In this document: positions 1-10,630 of the stretch, in pieces
Numbering within the stretch: the stretch's first letter is position 1
Layout: every line of letters begins with the position of its first letter
DNA from: Pseudomonadota bacterium
GTDB taxonomy: Bacteria; Pseudomonadota; Gammaproteobacteria; Steroidobacterales; Steroidobacteraceae
Assembly: GCA_025356075.1 (NCBI GenBank)
Contig: JANXUT010000082.1
Location: 32,893-96,892 of the forward strand
Direction: 5' to 3'
Length of the DNA stretch: 64,000 bases
The notes under the pieces: model-generated
The model's database searches: none
Told to the model about the DNA's origin: nothing
What the model saw: only the letters and a program-made list of their open reading frames with translations
Made by a program: the position numbers and the translations under genes

Positions 1-350
1 CGCGCGTTCAGCACGACCGACTCTATCTTGAGGCGGTTGCGGACGATGCCGGGGTCGTGCATCAGGCGCGCGCGGCGGGCGGCGCTGAACCTGATCAGCT
101 TCTCGGGATCGAAGTTCGCGAACGCGTGCCGGTAGCCCTCGCGTTTCCGAAGCACGGTGATCCAGCTCAAGCCCGCCTGGGCACCCTCCAGGCACAGCAT
201 CTCGAGGAGGCGCTCATCGTCCTTCAAGGGCACGCCCCACTCGCTGTCGTGGTAGCGGACGTAGAGAGGATCGACCCCGCACCACGCGCACCGCCACTTG
301 CCGTCCGCGTGGCGCAGGGCGCCGCGCCTGGTCAGCGCCGTCGCATTCAT
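1..350 (-). CDS. tag: DNA-3-methyladenine glycosylase I, C-terminus cut by window edge
   Basis: The first 116 codons of a base-excision-repair glycosylase that removes 3-methyladenine from alkylated DNA. The translated N-terminus carries the family hallmarks: the zinc-site start RCAWCGVDPLYVRYHD, then EWGVPL, CLEGAQAGLSWITVL and RKREGY. It then runs through GIVRNRLKI to the left edge, so the distal zinc ligands and catalytic region are outside the window. The ATG at 350 puts about 20 residues before the first motif, slightly longer than usual. The FAD oxidase gene ends 12 bases upstream on the same strand, so tag may be last in that operon. Identification is firm; the length is unknown. Confidence 0.93.
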   Translation of the reverse strand, partial: MNATALTRRGALRHADGKWRCAWCGVDPLYVRYHDSEWGVPLKDDERLLEMLCLEGAQAGLSWITVLRKREGYRHAFANFDPEKLIRFSAARRARLMHDPGIVRNRLKIESVVLNA

Positions 351-362
351 GTCGATCTGCGC

Positions 363-1652
363 TTAAAGCCCAAGCGCATCGCGGACCCGGTAGCCGAGGA
401 TCGCCGCCGGCAGGAACCACGGGCGCCCGCTGTAGAACGGCCGCGTCGGGAACTTGAGTCCATCGAGCGCCGTCTCGCCCTCGGCAGCGCCGAGCATCTG
501 AAGGCCCACGCGCCTGCCGTAGTAGGTCGCAAGCGGCACACCCTGCCCGCAATAGCCAAGGCAGTGGAAGAGGCCCGCGTTGCCCCCTAAGTGCGGCAGC
601 GTGTCGAAGGTGTAGGCGACGAAGCCCATCCACGCGCGGCTGATGCGGACCGCGCTCAGCTCCGGGAAGAGCTCGACCAGCATCGCCTTCAGGCGCGGCA
701 CGCAGCGGGTCGTGTCGGTCTCGGCGGCTGACGCTCGCCCACCGAACACGACGCGCCGGCCATCGGGCGAGGGCCGCACGTACATGACGACGTGGCGCGT
801 GTCGACGAGGTTGCGGCCGTGCGGCAGTAGCCGCGCGACGAGCGCGGGGTCCAAGGGTTCCGTCGCGATGATGTAGCTGCCGATCGGGATCACGCGGCGC
901 TGGTGCCACGGCGACAGTGGGCCCGTGTAGCCGTTGGTCGCGAGCAGCACCTGCCGCGCGCGGACGGTGCGTTCCGCCGTGTGGACGAGGAAGCCGCCGC
1001 CGTCGCGCTCGAGCGCCAGCACGTTGCAACCGCCCTTGACGATGGCGCCGGCCGTCGCGGCGCGGTCGTACATCGCCCTCAGCAGCCGTAGCGGCTGCAG
1101 CGCCGCATCCTCCGGATACACGCAGCCACCCTTGTAGAGTCGGCTGCCGGTCTCGGTCGCGAGCAATGCCGGCGGCACGACACGGATCGGCACCTCGAAG
1201 CCCGGCGGCTGCGCATCGACGGCGCGCTTCAGGCGCTCGAAGTCGCGCCGCGTGTGCGCGCCGTAAAAGCAGCCGACGTCGCGCCAGTCGCAGTCGACGC
1301 CGGGCTCCGCGGCGAGGCGCCTGAGCTCCGCGATCGCCTCGAAGCCCTCGCGGTAGAGCCGTGTCGCCGTCGCCGCGCCGAAGCGACGGCCGAGCGCGGC
1401 GAGTTCGGGCTTGAGGCTGAAGGCGACCTGGCCGCCGTTCCGCGAGGAGCAACCGCCGCCGATGGGGCCCGCATCGAGCACGAGCGTGCTCCTGCCCGCG
1501 AGGGCGGTTTCGCGCGCCGCCGCGAGGCCCGTGTAGCCCGCGCCAACCACGAGCACGTCGACGGCGGCCGGCAGCGGCGCGCCGGAACCGGCCGGGTACG
1601 GGAGGTCCTCGCACCACAGCGGAGTCGCCGCGAAGTCGGCCGCGAGGCTCAC
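363..1652 (-). CDS. FAD-dependent amine oxidoreductase (DAO family, PuuB-like)
   Basis: A 429-residue D-amino-acid-oxidase-family flavoprotein. The dinucleotide-binding motif GAGYTG sits at residues 37-42, followed by GGGCSSRNGGQV near 67-78, which is typical of gamma-glutamylputrescine oxidase PuuB and related oxidases of primary or secondary amines. The likely role is oxidative deamination of an amine to an aldehyde that the adjacent aldehyde dehydrogenase oxidises. I chose the GTG at 1652 because it overlaps the TGA of that dehydrogenase (GTGA) and gives a normal N-terminus. An in-frame start at 1700 would add 16 residues without family resemblance. The exact substrate cannot be read from sequence. 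Confidence 0.88.
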   Translation of the reverse strand: MSLAADFAATPLWCEDLPYPAGSGAPLPAAVDVLVVGAGYTGLAAARETALAGRSTLVLDAGPIGGGCSSRNGGQVAFSLKPELAALGRRFGAATATRLYREGFEAIAELRRLAAEPGVDCDWRDVGCFYGAHTRRDFERLKRAVDAQPPGFEVPIRVVPPALLATETGSRLYKGGCVYPEDAALQPLRLLRAMYDRAATAGAIVKGGCNVLALERDGGGFLVHTAERTVRARQVLLATNGYTGPLSPWHQRRVIPIGSYIIATEPLDPALVARLLPHGRNLVDTRHVVMYVRPSPDGRRVVFGGRASAAETDTTRCVPRLKAMLVELFPELSAVRISRAWMGFVAYTFDTLPHLGGNAGLFHCLGYCGQGVPLATYYGRRVGLQMLGAAEGETALDGLKFPTRPFYSGRPWFLPAAILGYRVRDALGL

Positions 1653-3139
1653 CCGGGCCCGCCGCCCGACGGTGGCCGGCGGTTGCGGTACGGATACCAC
1701 CAGGATTTTCGCTCCATCACGTAGTCGATGTGCACGTGCTTGGGCTCGCGGAACGCATCGAGGCCCTCGGCACCGAGCTCGCGCCCGATGCCGCTGTGGC
1801 GCATGCCACCGAAGGGTCCCGCGTCGTTGTCGGTCAACGGGTCGTTGATCCAGAAGGTACCGGCCTTGATGAACTCCATCGCGCGCATCGCGACGCCGAG
1901 GTCGTTGGTGTAGATCGAAGCGCCGAGGCCGAACTCGGAGTCATTCGCGAGGCGGATCGCCTCGTCGGCATCCTCGACCACGGTCACCGCGAGCACGGGA
2001 CCAAAGATCTCCTCGCGCGTCGGCAGCGTGCCGTGGCGGACCTCCGTCAGCAGCGTCGGCGCGAAGAAATGCCCGGCGAGGCCGGCGGGACTGAGGCGCT
2101 GGCCGCCGCGGACGAGCTTCGCGCCCTCGGCGATCGCCCTCGCCACCTGCTCCTCCACCCGCAGCGCCGCCTCGGCCGAGATGAGCGGCCCCACGTCCGT
2201 CGCGGGGTCGATGGGATCGCCGACGATGAGCGCGGCAAGCTCGGCCTCGAGGCGACGGATGAACTCCGCCGCGATCGGCCGCTCGACGTAGATGCGCTTC
2301 GGCGACGTGCACACCTGGCCTGCGTTCAGGAGCCGCGCCCAGGCGACGCCGGCGGCGGCGACCTCGAGGTTCGCGTCGCGGAACACGATGAACGGGTCGA
2401 CCGAGCCGAGCTCGAGGTTGACCTTCTTGAGGTCGGCGCCCGCGCGCGCGGCGATCTTCCGGCCGACGGCGGTGGAGCCCGTGAAAGCGATCATGTCGAT
2501 GCCGGGGTGCTCGATGAGCGCGGCACCGGTCGCCGCGGCGCCCGTGAGCACGTTGACGACGCCGGGCGGGAGCTCCTCGTAGACGCGCGCGAGCATGAGG
2601 CTCGAGAGCGGGTTCTGGTGCGGCGGCTTGCAGACGACGGTGTTGCCAGCGGCGATCGCCGGCGCCACCTTCCAGGCCATCAGCAAGAGCGGAAAGTTGA
2701 ACGGCGCGATCGCCGCAACGACGCCGAAGGGCTCCTTGATGGTGAAGTTGAGCTGGTGCGCCGCGACCGGCGGAATGGAATTCCCGTAGTTCGAGCGCGC
2801 GACCTCGGCGTAGTACTCAAAGCATGCCGCCACCCAGTCGATGCAATCGGTCGCCTCCGCGATGGGCTTGCCCGTCTCGAGGCACATCAGGTGCGCGAGC
2901 TCGTGCTCGAGTGCGCGGATGCGCGCGCCGATGCGCCTGAGGAGCCTCGCCTTGTCGACGCCGGGGACCTTCCACCAGCCACGCTGGGCGCGCGCGGCCG
3001 CCTCGATCGCAAGCGCAACCTCGGCCGGGCCGCAGTCGGGCACCTGCCCGAGCGTCACCAGCGTCGCCGGATTCGTGATGGTCCGCGAATCCCCAGTGGC
3101 CGCCTCGAGCCACTCGCCGTTGATCAGAATCCTTTCCAC
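1649..3139 (-). CDS. NAD(P)-dependent aldehyde dehydrogenase (SSADH/BADH-like)
   Basis: A 496-residue class I/II-type aldehyde dehydrogenase. The catalytic Cys is about residue 277 in GQVCTS, the general-base Glu about 243 in VNLELG, and FTGSTAVG is near 219-226. The usual LELGGK is LELGSV here, a mild deviation. The C-terminal tail EPKHVHIDYVMERKSWWYPY resembles succinate-semialdehyde or betaine-aldehyde dehydrogenase relatives. Translationally coupled to the downstream FAD amine oxidase (GTGA overlap), which suggests an amine-to-acid pathway. The start at GTG 3139 puts ERILINGEWLEAATG at the N-terminus as expected. Longer in-frame starts would run into the divergent transporter gene. The true substrate is uncertain. 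Confidence 0.88.
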   Translation of the reverse strand: MERILINGEWLEAATGDSRTITNPATLVTLGQVPDCGPAEVALAIEAAARAQRGWWKVPGVDKARLLRRIGARIRALEHELAHLMCLETGKPIAEATDCIDWVAACFEYYAEVARSNYGNSIPPVAAHQLNFTIKEPFGVVAAIAPFNFPLLLMAWKVAPAIAAGNTVVCKPPHQNPLSSLMLARVYEELPPGVVNVLTGAAATGAALIEHPGIDMIAFTGSTAVGRKIAARAGADLKKVNLELGSVDPFIVFRDANLEVAAAGVAWARLLNAGQVCTSPKRIYVERPIAAEFIRRLEAELAALIVGDPIDPATDVGPLISAEAALRVEEQVARAIAEGAKLVRGGQRLSPAGLAGHFFAPTLLTEVRHGTLPTREEIFGPVLAVTVVEDADEAIRLANDSEFGLGASIYTNDLGVAMRAMEFIKAGTFWINDPLTDNDAGPFGGMRHSGIGRELGAEGLDAFREPKHVHIDYVMERKSWWYPYRNRRPPSGGGPG

Positions 3140-3234
3140 GCGCCGCGCCTGCCGGTGAACTTCATGGCGGTCATCATGCCCCAAGCGCCGGCGCCCTCGG
3201 TAGCGCGGCTCACGGTGACAGGCGACAATGGGCC

Positions 3235-4122
3235 ATGGAACCGACCGCCGCCGCACCGCTGTCCGCCTGGCTCACACCGGCGCTCGCCGCGCTCATCCTC
3301 TACGGACTCGGCCAGGGCTTCGTCAAGAAGTGGATCGGCGAGGTGCCGCCGGCCCGCTTCTGCCTGTACTTCGTGCTCGCCAAGTCGATCGTCAACCTCG
3401 GCTACTTCTTCTACATGCCGCACCCGGCGCTGTCTGCCCCCGACGGCCATCACTTTCTCACGCTCGGCGTGCTCGCTTACATCCTCGACGGCAGCGGCTG
3501 GATCCTCTACTTCGAGTCGATCATCGCCGGCCCTATAACGATCGTCGGCACCCTGTCGGCCGCCTACCCCGCCCTCACCGTCGTGTTCGCGCGCTTCTTC
3601 CTCGGCGAGGTGCTCACGCCCACCCAGTACGGGGCGGTCGTGGTCGTCATCGCCGGTTGCCTCGGGCTCTCCTACGCTCCGGGCGATGGCGATTCGAAGA
3701 TCATCGGCCGGCGCTGGATACCGCTGTCGTTCGGCGCGCTGGTCCTGTGGGCGTCCGCGCAGACGGTCATCAAGTACTCCTACGGATTCCCGGAATCGAA
3801 CCCGGCAAATCTTGCGCTGTGCAGCACGGTCGGAGGGGCATTGACGCTCGGCGTGTTCGGCTTCATCAAGGGCCGCACGGGCGTGCACTCGCTGCGCGCG
3901 TGGGCGCACTCGTTCGTTCCGATGGGCATGATGGCGGGCGGGGATCTGGGCGTCATCATCGCCAACAGCGCCGGGCCGATCTCGATCGTGACTCCGCTGA
4001 CGGGCGCCTACCCGGTCGTCACCCTCGCCTTTGCGGCTCTGGTCCTCAAGGAACGGATCACGAAGCTGCAGTGGGGATGCCTCGCGGGCATCATCGGCGG
4101 CATCTGCCTGCTGCCGGCCTGA
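3235..4122 (+). CDS. DMT-superfamily transporter (two EamA repeats)
   Basis: A 295-residue inner-membrane protein with about ten hydrophobic segments arranged as two EamA-like halves (roughly residues 10-148 and 165-295). Each half ends in the family-type segment around LTVVFARFFLGE and VVTLAFAALVLKE. Members export or import small metabolites such as amino acids; specificity is not predictable. Divergent from the aldehyde dehydrogenase with only 95 bases between starts, and followed 29 bases later by a TPR protein. The length fits the family. Confidence 0.88.
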   Translation: MEPTAAAPLSAWLTPALAALILYGLGQGFVKKWIGEVPPARFCLYFVLAKSIVNLGYFFYMPHPALSAPDGHHFLTLGVLAYILDGSGWILYFESIIAGPITIVGTLSAAYPALTVVFARFFLGEVLTPTQYGAVVVVIAGCLGLSYAPGDGDSKIIGRRWIPLSFGALVLWASAQTVIKYSYGFPESNPANLALCSTVGGALTLGVFGFIKGRTGVHSLRAWAHSFVPMGMMAGGDLGVIIANSAGPISIVTPLTGAYPVVTLAFAALVLKERITKLQWGCLAGIIGGICLLPA

Positions 4123-4151
4123 GCGCCGCTCGCGCGCCGAAGGATCCAGCC

Positions 4152-5516
4152 GTGCTGCGTGACTACCTGGGAAACCCTGTCAGCGGCGCCAACGCCGCGA
4201 CGCTGGCCGCGATCGATGATTTCGTCGGCGGCTTCCTCGGCTACGAGGAACGCATGGTCGGCATCCTCGCCGCCGCCGAGGCCGATCCCGACTCGTGTCT
4301 CGCCAACGCCTATGCCGGCTGGATCTTCATGTTCCTCGAGTCGCCCGAGGCACCGGCGCGCGCAGCGAAGTACCTCGCGCGGGCGCAGGCCGCAGCACCA
4401 ATTGCGAGCGCACGGGAGCGCGGAGCGCTCGCCGTGCTCGAGGCCTGGGCGGCGGATGACCTCGACCGCGCGACGCGCGCCGCGGACGAGGTGCTCGCGG
4501 CTGCGCCGCGCGATCTCGCGGTGCTGAAGCTGCACCAGTATTTCAGCTTCATCCGCGGCCGCTTTCCCTCGATGCTGCGGGTCGCGCAGAACGCGCTACC
4601 GGTGGCGGGCGATGTGGCGCAGCTGCACGGCATGCTGGCCTTCGGCTACGAGCAGTGCCACCTGCTGGCCGAGGCAGAGGCCGAGGCCCGCACGGCGCTC
4701 CGGATGGAGCGGCGCGAACCCTGGGCGCACCACGCGCTCGCCCACGTGATGCTGAGCAGCGCCCGGGTGCGCGAGGGGCTCAGGTTCCTCGAGAGCGTGT
4801 CGGCGAGCTGGACCGGCCTCACCTCGTTCATGTACACGCACAACTGGTGGCACCTCGCGCTCTTCCTCATCAGCGAAGGCAGGCTCGAGGAGGCGCTTGC
4901 GATCTACGATGGCCACTGCTGGGCGCGCGACCGCTCGTACTCGCAGGACCAGATCGGCGCGGTGTCGCTGCTCGCCAGGATCGAGCTCGCCGGCGGTAGC
5001 GTCGGCGAGCGCTGGCAGGATCTAGGCCGCCACCTCGGCGTCCGCCGTAACGACACCGTGCAGCCGTTCCTGACGCTCCAGTACCTCTACGGCCTCGCAC
5101 GCGCGCAGCGCCCCGAGGCGGGCGAGCTGCTCGAGGCCGTCCGGCGGCGGGCGACCCTGGCGCCGGCCGGTGCCCGCGAGCTGTGGGCGGAGGTCGTGCT
5201 GCCGGCGGGCGAGGCGCTCATCGCCCACGCGGCGGGCGAGGTCGGCCGGGCGCGGCAGAAGCTCGGTCCCACGCTCGTGCGGATGCTCGAGATCGGCGGC
5301 AGCCACGCGCAGCGCGACCTGTTCGGGCAAATATACCTGGAGAGCCTGGTGAGGAGCGTCGAGCTTACTACCGCCCAGCAGCTCCTCGAGGAGCGCCGTC
5401 GGTTCGAGCCGGACGGCGTGCCGCTCAACCGGACGCTGGCGCGCGTCTACGAGGGGCTCGGGCTGCCGCGGGAAGCGGCGCGCGCGGAGGAACGCGCGCG
5501 GCGCGTCCCCCGCTAG
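4152..5516 (+). CDS. Tetratricopeptide repeat protein, TPR38-like
   Basis: A 454-residue, mostly helical protein. The opening LRDYLGNPVSGAN and FLGYEERMVGIL and the internal helix-turn-helix repeats (for example AYAGWIFMFLESPEAPARAA) match the TTC38/TPR38 family, whose role in bacteria is not established. The start is GTG 4152, preceded by GAAGGA 8 bases upstream. The reading frame is open further upstream, but that part overlaps the transporter gene and is not family-like. It ends 6 bases before the convergent mmsA stop. A scaffold or partner-binding role is only a guess. Confidence 0.85.
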   Translation: MLRDYLGNPVSGANAATLAAIDDFVGGFLGYEERMVGILAAAEADPDSCLANAYAGWIFMFLESPEAPARAAKYLARAQAAAPIASARERGALAVLEAWAADDLDRATRAADEVLAAAPRDLAVLKLHQYFSFIRGRFPSMLRVAQNALPVAGDVAQLHGMLAFGYEQCHLLAEAEAEARTALRMERREPWAHHALAHVMLSSARVREGLRFLESVSASWTGLTSFMYTHNWWHLALFLISEGRLEEALAIYDGHCWARDRSYSQDQIGAVSLLARIELAGGSVGERWQDLGRHLGVRRNDTVQPFLTLQYLYGLARAQRPEAGELLEAVRRRATLAPAGARELWAEVVLPAGEALIAHAAGEVGRARQKLGPTLVRMLEIGGSHAQRDLFGQIYLESLVRSVELTTAQQLLEERRRFEPDGVPLNRTLARVYEGLGLPREAARAEERARRVPR

Positions 5517-5522
5517 GGCGCC

Positions 5523-7058
<1,536 letters not shown>

Positions 7059-7075
7059 GCTCGGGTACTCCTCAC

Positions 7076-8422
7076 TCAGACCGGCACGGCGCGCAGCGCC
7101 CGGCGGATGCCCTCGACGATCGCCGCGACGTCGGCGGCTGAGCTCACGAAGGGCGGCGCGATGGCGATCATCTCGCCACTGAAGCGCAGCATGAAGCCGT
7201 CATCGAGCGCCTTCTCGAACACGCGGATTGCCCGCAGGCCCGGCTGCCCCGCGATCGGCGCAAGCTCGATCGCGGCCGCGAGGCCGATGTTCCTGATGTC
7301 GGTCACGTGCGGCTCGCCCTTCAGCGAATGCACCGCCTGCTCGAGCACGGGGCTGAGTTCCGCCGCGCGCGCGATCAGCTTCTCCTCGGCCATCACATCG
7401 AGCGTCGCGTGGGCCGCCGCGATCGCGAGCGGATGCGCCGAGTAGGTGTAGCCGTGGAAGAACTCGATCATGTGCGCCGGGCCGGTCATGAACGCCTGGT
7501 AGATGTCATCGCGGGCGATGACGCCGCCGAGCGGCACGGTCGCGTTGTTGACGGCCTTGGCGAACGTGGTGAGATCGGGCTTGACGCCAAAGAAGTCGGC
7601 GCCGAAGGGCGTGCCGAGCCGGCCGAATCCCGTGATCACCTCGTCGAATATCAAGAGAATGCCGTGCTTGGTGCAGATCTCGCGGAGGCGGTCCAGGTAG
7701 CCGCGCGGCGGCACGAGGACGCCGCCCGACCCCGACATGGGCTCCACGATGACCGCCGCAATCGTCGAGGCATCGTGCAGCGCGACCAGCCGCTCGAGCT
7801 CATCGGCCAGGTGCGCGCCCCAGCTCGGCTGGCCGCGACTGTAGGCCATCTCGGCCGGGTTCCAGGTGTGCGGCAGGTGATCGACGCCCGGGATCATCAG
7901 CGGCGCGAACATCTTGCGGTTGGCGACCATGCCGCCGACCGAGATGCCGCCCATGCCGACGCCGTGGTAGCCGCGCTCGCGGCCGATGATGCGGGTGCGG
8001 CTCGCATCGCCGCGCGCGCGGTGGTAGGCGACCGCGATCTTGAGCGCGGTGTCGACCGCCTCGGAGCCTGAGTTCGTGAAGAAGACGCGATCCTCGGGGC
8101 GGCCGGCGAGTTCGACGATGCGGGTCGCGAGCCGGAACGCCGGCTCATGCCCCATCTGGAAGCTCGGCGCATAGTCGAGCGTGTCGAGCTGAGCCTTGAC
8201 GGCCTCGACGATGCGCGGATGCGAATGACCGAGCGGCGAGCACCAAAGGCCGGACAGACAGTCAAAGACGCGCCGCCCGTCGGCGAGCGTGAAGTAGGTC
8301 CCCTTCGCGGAGGCGATCAGGCGCGGCGCCGCCTTGAAATAGCGGTTGTGGGTGAAGGGCATCCACCAGGCGCGAAGGGCGCCCTCGCGGCTGTCGGGGT
8401 GCAGCTGACTCACGGCATTCAC
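7076..8422 (-). CDS. Omega-amino acid (beta-alanine):pyruvate transaminase
   Basis: A 448-residue class III PLP aminotransferase. The N-terminal [16 protein letters not shown] and [13 protein letters not shown] closely follow beta-alanine:pyruvate transaminases (BauA/OapT). PLP residues are visible: Asp260 in [13 protein letters not shown] and the Schiff-base Lys289 in [10 protein letters not shown]. The likely reaction is beta-alanine + pyruvate to malonate semialdehyde + alanine, with the product passed to MmsA downstream. GTG 8422 follows GGGAG at 6 bases, which decides the start. Divergent from the MocR regulator gene, the probable controller. Related enzymes also accept putrescine or other omega-amines, so the substrate is inferred. 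Confidence 0.9.
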   Translation of the reverse strand: MNAVSQLHPDSREGALRAWWMPFTHNRYFKAAPRLIASAKGTYFTLADGRRVFDCLSGLWCSPLGHSHPRIVEAVKAQLDTLDYAPSFQMGHEPAFRLATRIVELAGRPEDRVFFTNSGSEAVDTALKIAVAYHRARGDASRTRIIGRERGYHGVGMGGISVGGMVANRKMFAPLMIPGVDHLPHTWNPAEMAYSRGQPSWGAHLADELERLVALHDASTIAAVIVEPMSGSGGVLVPPRGYLDRLREICTKHGILLIFDEVITGFGRLGTPFGADFFGVKPDLTTFAKAVNNATVPLGGVIARDDIYQAFMTGPAHMIEFFHGYTYSAHPLAIAAAHATLDVMAEEKLIARAAELSPVLEQAVHSLKGEPHVTDIRNIGLAAAIELAPIAGQPGLRAIRVFEKALDDGFMLRFSGEMIAIAPPFVSSAADVAAIVEGIRRALRAVPV

Positions 8423-8552
8423 GGGGCTCTCCCATCCGGCGCTGGCCGGGAATTCGGGGGCAAGGCGGTCGCGGCGGGCCCGGCGACCGGATGATCACGC
8501 GCTTAGCCTGCGCGCCCGGCGGGCGGCGGGCCAGACACGGTGAGTGCACCTA

Positions 8553-8583
8553 ACTGCTATACTGTACTGGTAGTTATGGCAGT
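8553..8583 (+). promoter_or_regulatory. Inverted-repeat operator over the MocR gene promoter and start
   Basis: Arms ACTGCTATA (8553-8561) and TATGGCAGT (8575-8583) are inverted repeats matching at 8 of 9 positions, with centres two helical turns (22 bp) apart. A -10-like TATACT lies at 8558-8563 inside the first arm. The second arm contains the ATG at 8576. A bound dimer would cover both the promoter and the start codon, so autorepression or shared control of the divergent transaminase operon is plausible. No convincing -35 is visible. The binding protein is inferred to be the MocR product. Confidence 0.5.
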
Positions 8584-10000
8584 ACAAAAGCCCCACTCAG
8601 GCGCCCCCGAGGCACCGGCGCGCGGCGCGCTTCGGGCGCGCCTCGTCGGCGACCTCAAGGCCCGCATCGCCTCGGGGACGCTGAGCGCCGGGAGCGCACT
8701 CCCCTCGGTGCGCGCCCTCGCCCGCGAGCACGGCATCAGCGCCTTCACGGCCGCCGAGGTCTACAACGTCCTCGTCGCCACCGGCCTGATCGAGGCGCGG
8801 CGCGGCCGGGGCTACTTCGTCGCGGGAGCCGGCGCCGCCGCCCCGCCCTCCGCGCGCGCCGCCGCGACCGCGGATGCCGTCTGGGAGCGACGCCTCGAGG
8901 CGCGCGCGCAGCCGATCCTCGTCGACGCCGGCGGCGGCTGGTTGCCGGCGGGCTGGCAGTACGGCGAGGGCATCCGCGCGGCACTCAGGGCCCAGGCGCG
9001 CCAGCCGCTCTCGGCGCACGGCTACGGCTCGCCGTTCGGGCTCGAGGCCCTGCGGAGCCACTTCGCGACGCAGCTGCGCTCGCGCGGGCTCGCGATCGCG
9101 GACGACAGCCTGGTGCTCACGCAGGGCGCGAGCCAGGCGCTCGACCTCATCGTGCGGACGCTGCTCGAGCCCGGCGACGTCGTCGCCGTCGAGGACCCGG
9201 CCTACCCGCCGACGCTCGAGCTCCTCCGGGCGCGGGGCGTGAGGCTCATCGGCGTGCCGAGACTCGCCGACGGGCCGGACACCCTCGCGCTCGAGCGCCT
9301 CGCGCGGCGGCGGACGCTCAGAGCGTTCTTCACGAACACGACGCTGCACAACCCGACCGGCACCACGACCTCGCTCCCCGTCGCGCGCCGCGTCCTCGAG
9401 ATCGCCGAGCGCCACGGCCTGCTGATCATCGAGGACGACATCTTCGCGGAGCTCGCGCCGAACCCCGTGCTGCCGCTCGCGGCGCTCGACCAGTGCCGGC
9501 GGGTCGTCTACGTCTCGAGCGTCTCGAAGACGATCGCGCCGAGCCTCCGGGTCGGCTACGCCGCCGCCTCGCCCGAGGTCGCGCGTCGGCTCGCCCGTGC
9601 CAAGGTGCTAAGTGCGCTCGCCTCCGGCGAGCTCGTCGAGCAGATCGTGCTCGGCGTGCTGACGCAGCCGCACTACCGCCGGCACCTCGAGTCGCTGCGC
9701 CGCCGGCTCGCGGCGAGCCAGGAACGCGTGCAGGCGGCGCTTCTCTGCCGCGGCGCGGAGCTCGCGTTCCGGCCCGCGGCCGGGCTCTTCCTGTGGGGGC
9801 GCTTGCGCTCGCGCGAATCGGTGAGCCGCCTGTGGCGTTCGGCCGCGGCCGCGGGCGTGCTGCTCGCACCGGGTGAGCTCTTTAGGCCTGACGGGCGGGT
9901 CACACCCTACTGGCGCTTCAACGTCGCGCAGTCGGACGGCGATGAACTCGCCCGTTTCCTCGATGCGCTGGCGAGCCGCGAGCGGCGGTCCGGCGCCTAG
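8576..10000 (+). CDS. MocR-type regulator (GntR HTH plus aminotransferase-like domain)
   Basis: A 474-residue fusion of a GntR winged helix (about residues 18-85, with SALPSVRALAREHGIS and RRGRGYFVAG) to a class I aminotransferase-like effector domain. The domain keeps the PLP lysine, about residue 318 in VYVSSVSKTIAPSLRVGY. Such regulators sense PLP-bound amino compounds, as GabR and TauR do. ATG 8576 is preferred over starts up to 36 bases upstream because it lies just after a -10-like TATACT and is inside the palindrome described at 8553. The probable target is the divergent transaminase/mmsA pair. Its stop shares a CTAG with the convergent oxygenase gene. Confidence 0.9.
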   Translation: MAVQKPHSGAPEAPARGALRARLVGDLKARIASGTLSAGSALPSVRALAREHGISAFTAAEVYNVLVATGLIEARRGRGYFVAGAGAAAPPSARAAATADAVWERRLEARAQPILVDAGGGWLPAGWQYGEGIRAALRAQARQPLSAHGYGSPFGLEALRSHFATQLRSRGLAIADDSLVLTQGASQALDLIVRTLLEPGDVVAVEDPAYPPTLELLRARGVRLIGVPRLADGPDTLALERLARRRTLRAFFTNTTLHNPTGTTTSLPVARRVLEIAERHGLLIIEDDIFAELAPNPVLPLAALDQCRRVVYVSSVSKTIAPSLRVGYAAASPEVARRLARAKVLSALASGELVEQIVLGVLTQPHYRRHLESLRRRLAASQERVQAALLCRGAELAFRPAAGLFLWGRLRSRESVSRLWRSAAAAGVLLAPGELFRPDGRVTPYWRFNVAQSDGDELARFLDALASRERRSGA

Positions 10001-10626
10001 CGACCGGCGGGGAGCTTCGCCCGGCGCCGGAACCAGCCGGCGACGCTGAGGCGCTCGCGACGGGCGCACAGCACCTCGTGCTCGAATCGCGCGCTCTCGA
10101 AGAGTACGAGGGTGCCGCCCTCCGGCAGCACCTCCACCTCGCCCGCGTCGGTGTGGAGCCTCAGCGCTCCGCCGTCGGCGGGAGACCACGCCTCGTTCAG
10201 GTAGATCACGGCCGAGAGCACGCGCTCGGCGCCCGCCGGTGAGCGATCGAGGTGGCGGACGTAGACGGCGCCCGGCGGGTAGATCGCGTACTGGCACTCG
10301 AAATCGAACAGCCCGAGGGTCAGCGCGCCATTGATGTGGGTCCTGAGCGCCTCCGTCCGCGCGAGGAGATCGACCTCCGCCTGGGCGAGCGGCGCATCGA
10401 GCCAGCAGAGCTGGTCGCCGCGCACGGCGGGCCGGACCGCGCGCTGGGTGCCGGCGCCGATGGCCGCGGCGCGAAAGCGCCCCGCACCCTCGAGCTCTCG
10501 GAGCCGCGCCCGGAGGGCCGCGACGAGGTCGGGCGGCAGGAAACGAGGCTCGATCGCAAAACCGGCGCTGGCAAGGCCGTCGAGGAGCCGTGCAGCCACC
10601 GCCGCCGCTCGCGCCTCGGCGCTCAT
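9997..10626 (-). CDS. 2-oxoglutarate/Fe(II) prolyl-4-hydroxylase-like oxygenase
   Basis: 209 residues. The double-stranded beta-helix core carries the iron triad H125-x-D127 (YVRHLDRS) and H183 (RFEHEVL), followed by R192 (RERLSVAGWF) for 2-oxoglutarate. The spacing matches SM-20/PHD-type hydroxylases that modify proline or other protein residues. ATG 10626 lies 4 bases after the upstream SET-domain gene stop, so the two are probably cotranscribed. The longer frame further upstream is low-complexity overlap with the SET gene and was rejected. Target protein unknown. Confidence 0.85.
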   Translation of the reverse strand: MSAEARAAAVAARLLDGLASAGFAIEPRFLPPDLVAALRARLRELEGAGRFRAAAIGAGTQRAVRPAVRGDQLCWLDAPLAQAEVDLLARTEALRTHINGALTLGLFDFECQYAIYPPGAVYVRHLDRSPAGAERVLSAVIYLNEAWSPADGGALRLHTDAGEVEVLPEGGTLVLFESARFEHEVLCARRERLSVAGWFRRRAKLPAGR

Positions 10627-10630
10627 GCCG

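Noticed and set aside
1730..3538. A 602-codon plus-strand frame across the aldehyde dehydrogenase and the divergent transporter start
   Set aside because: Crosses two well-supported genes in wrong frames and shows no domain.
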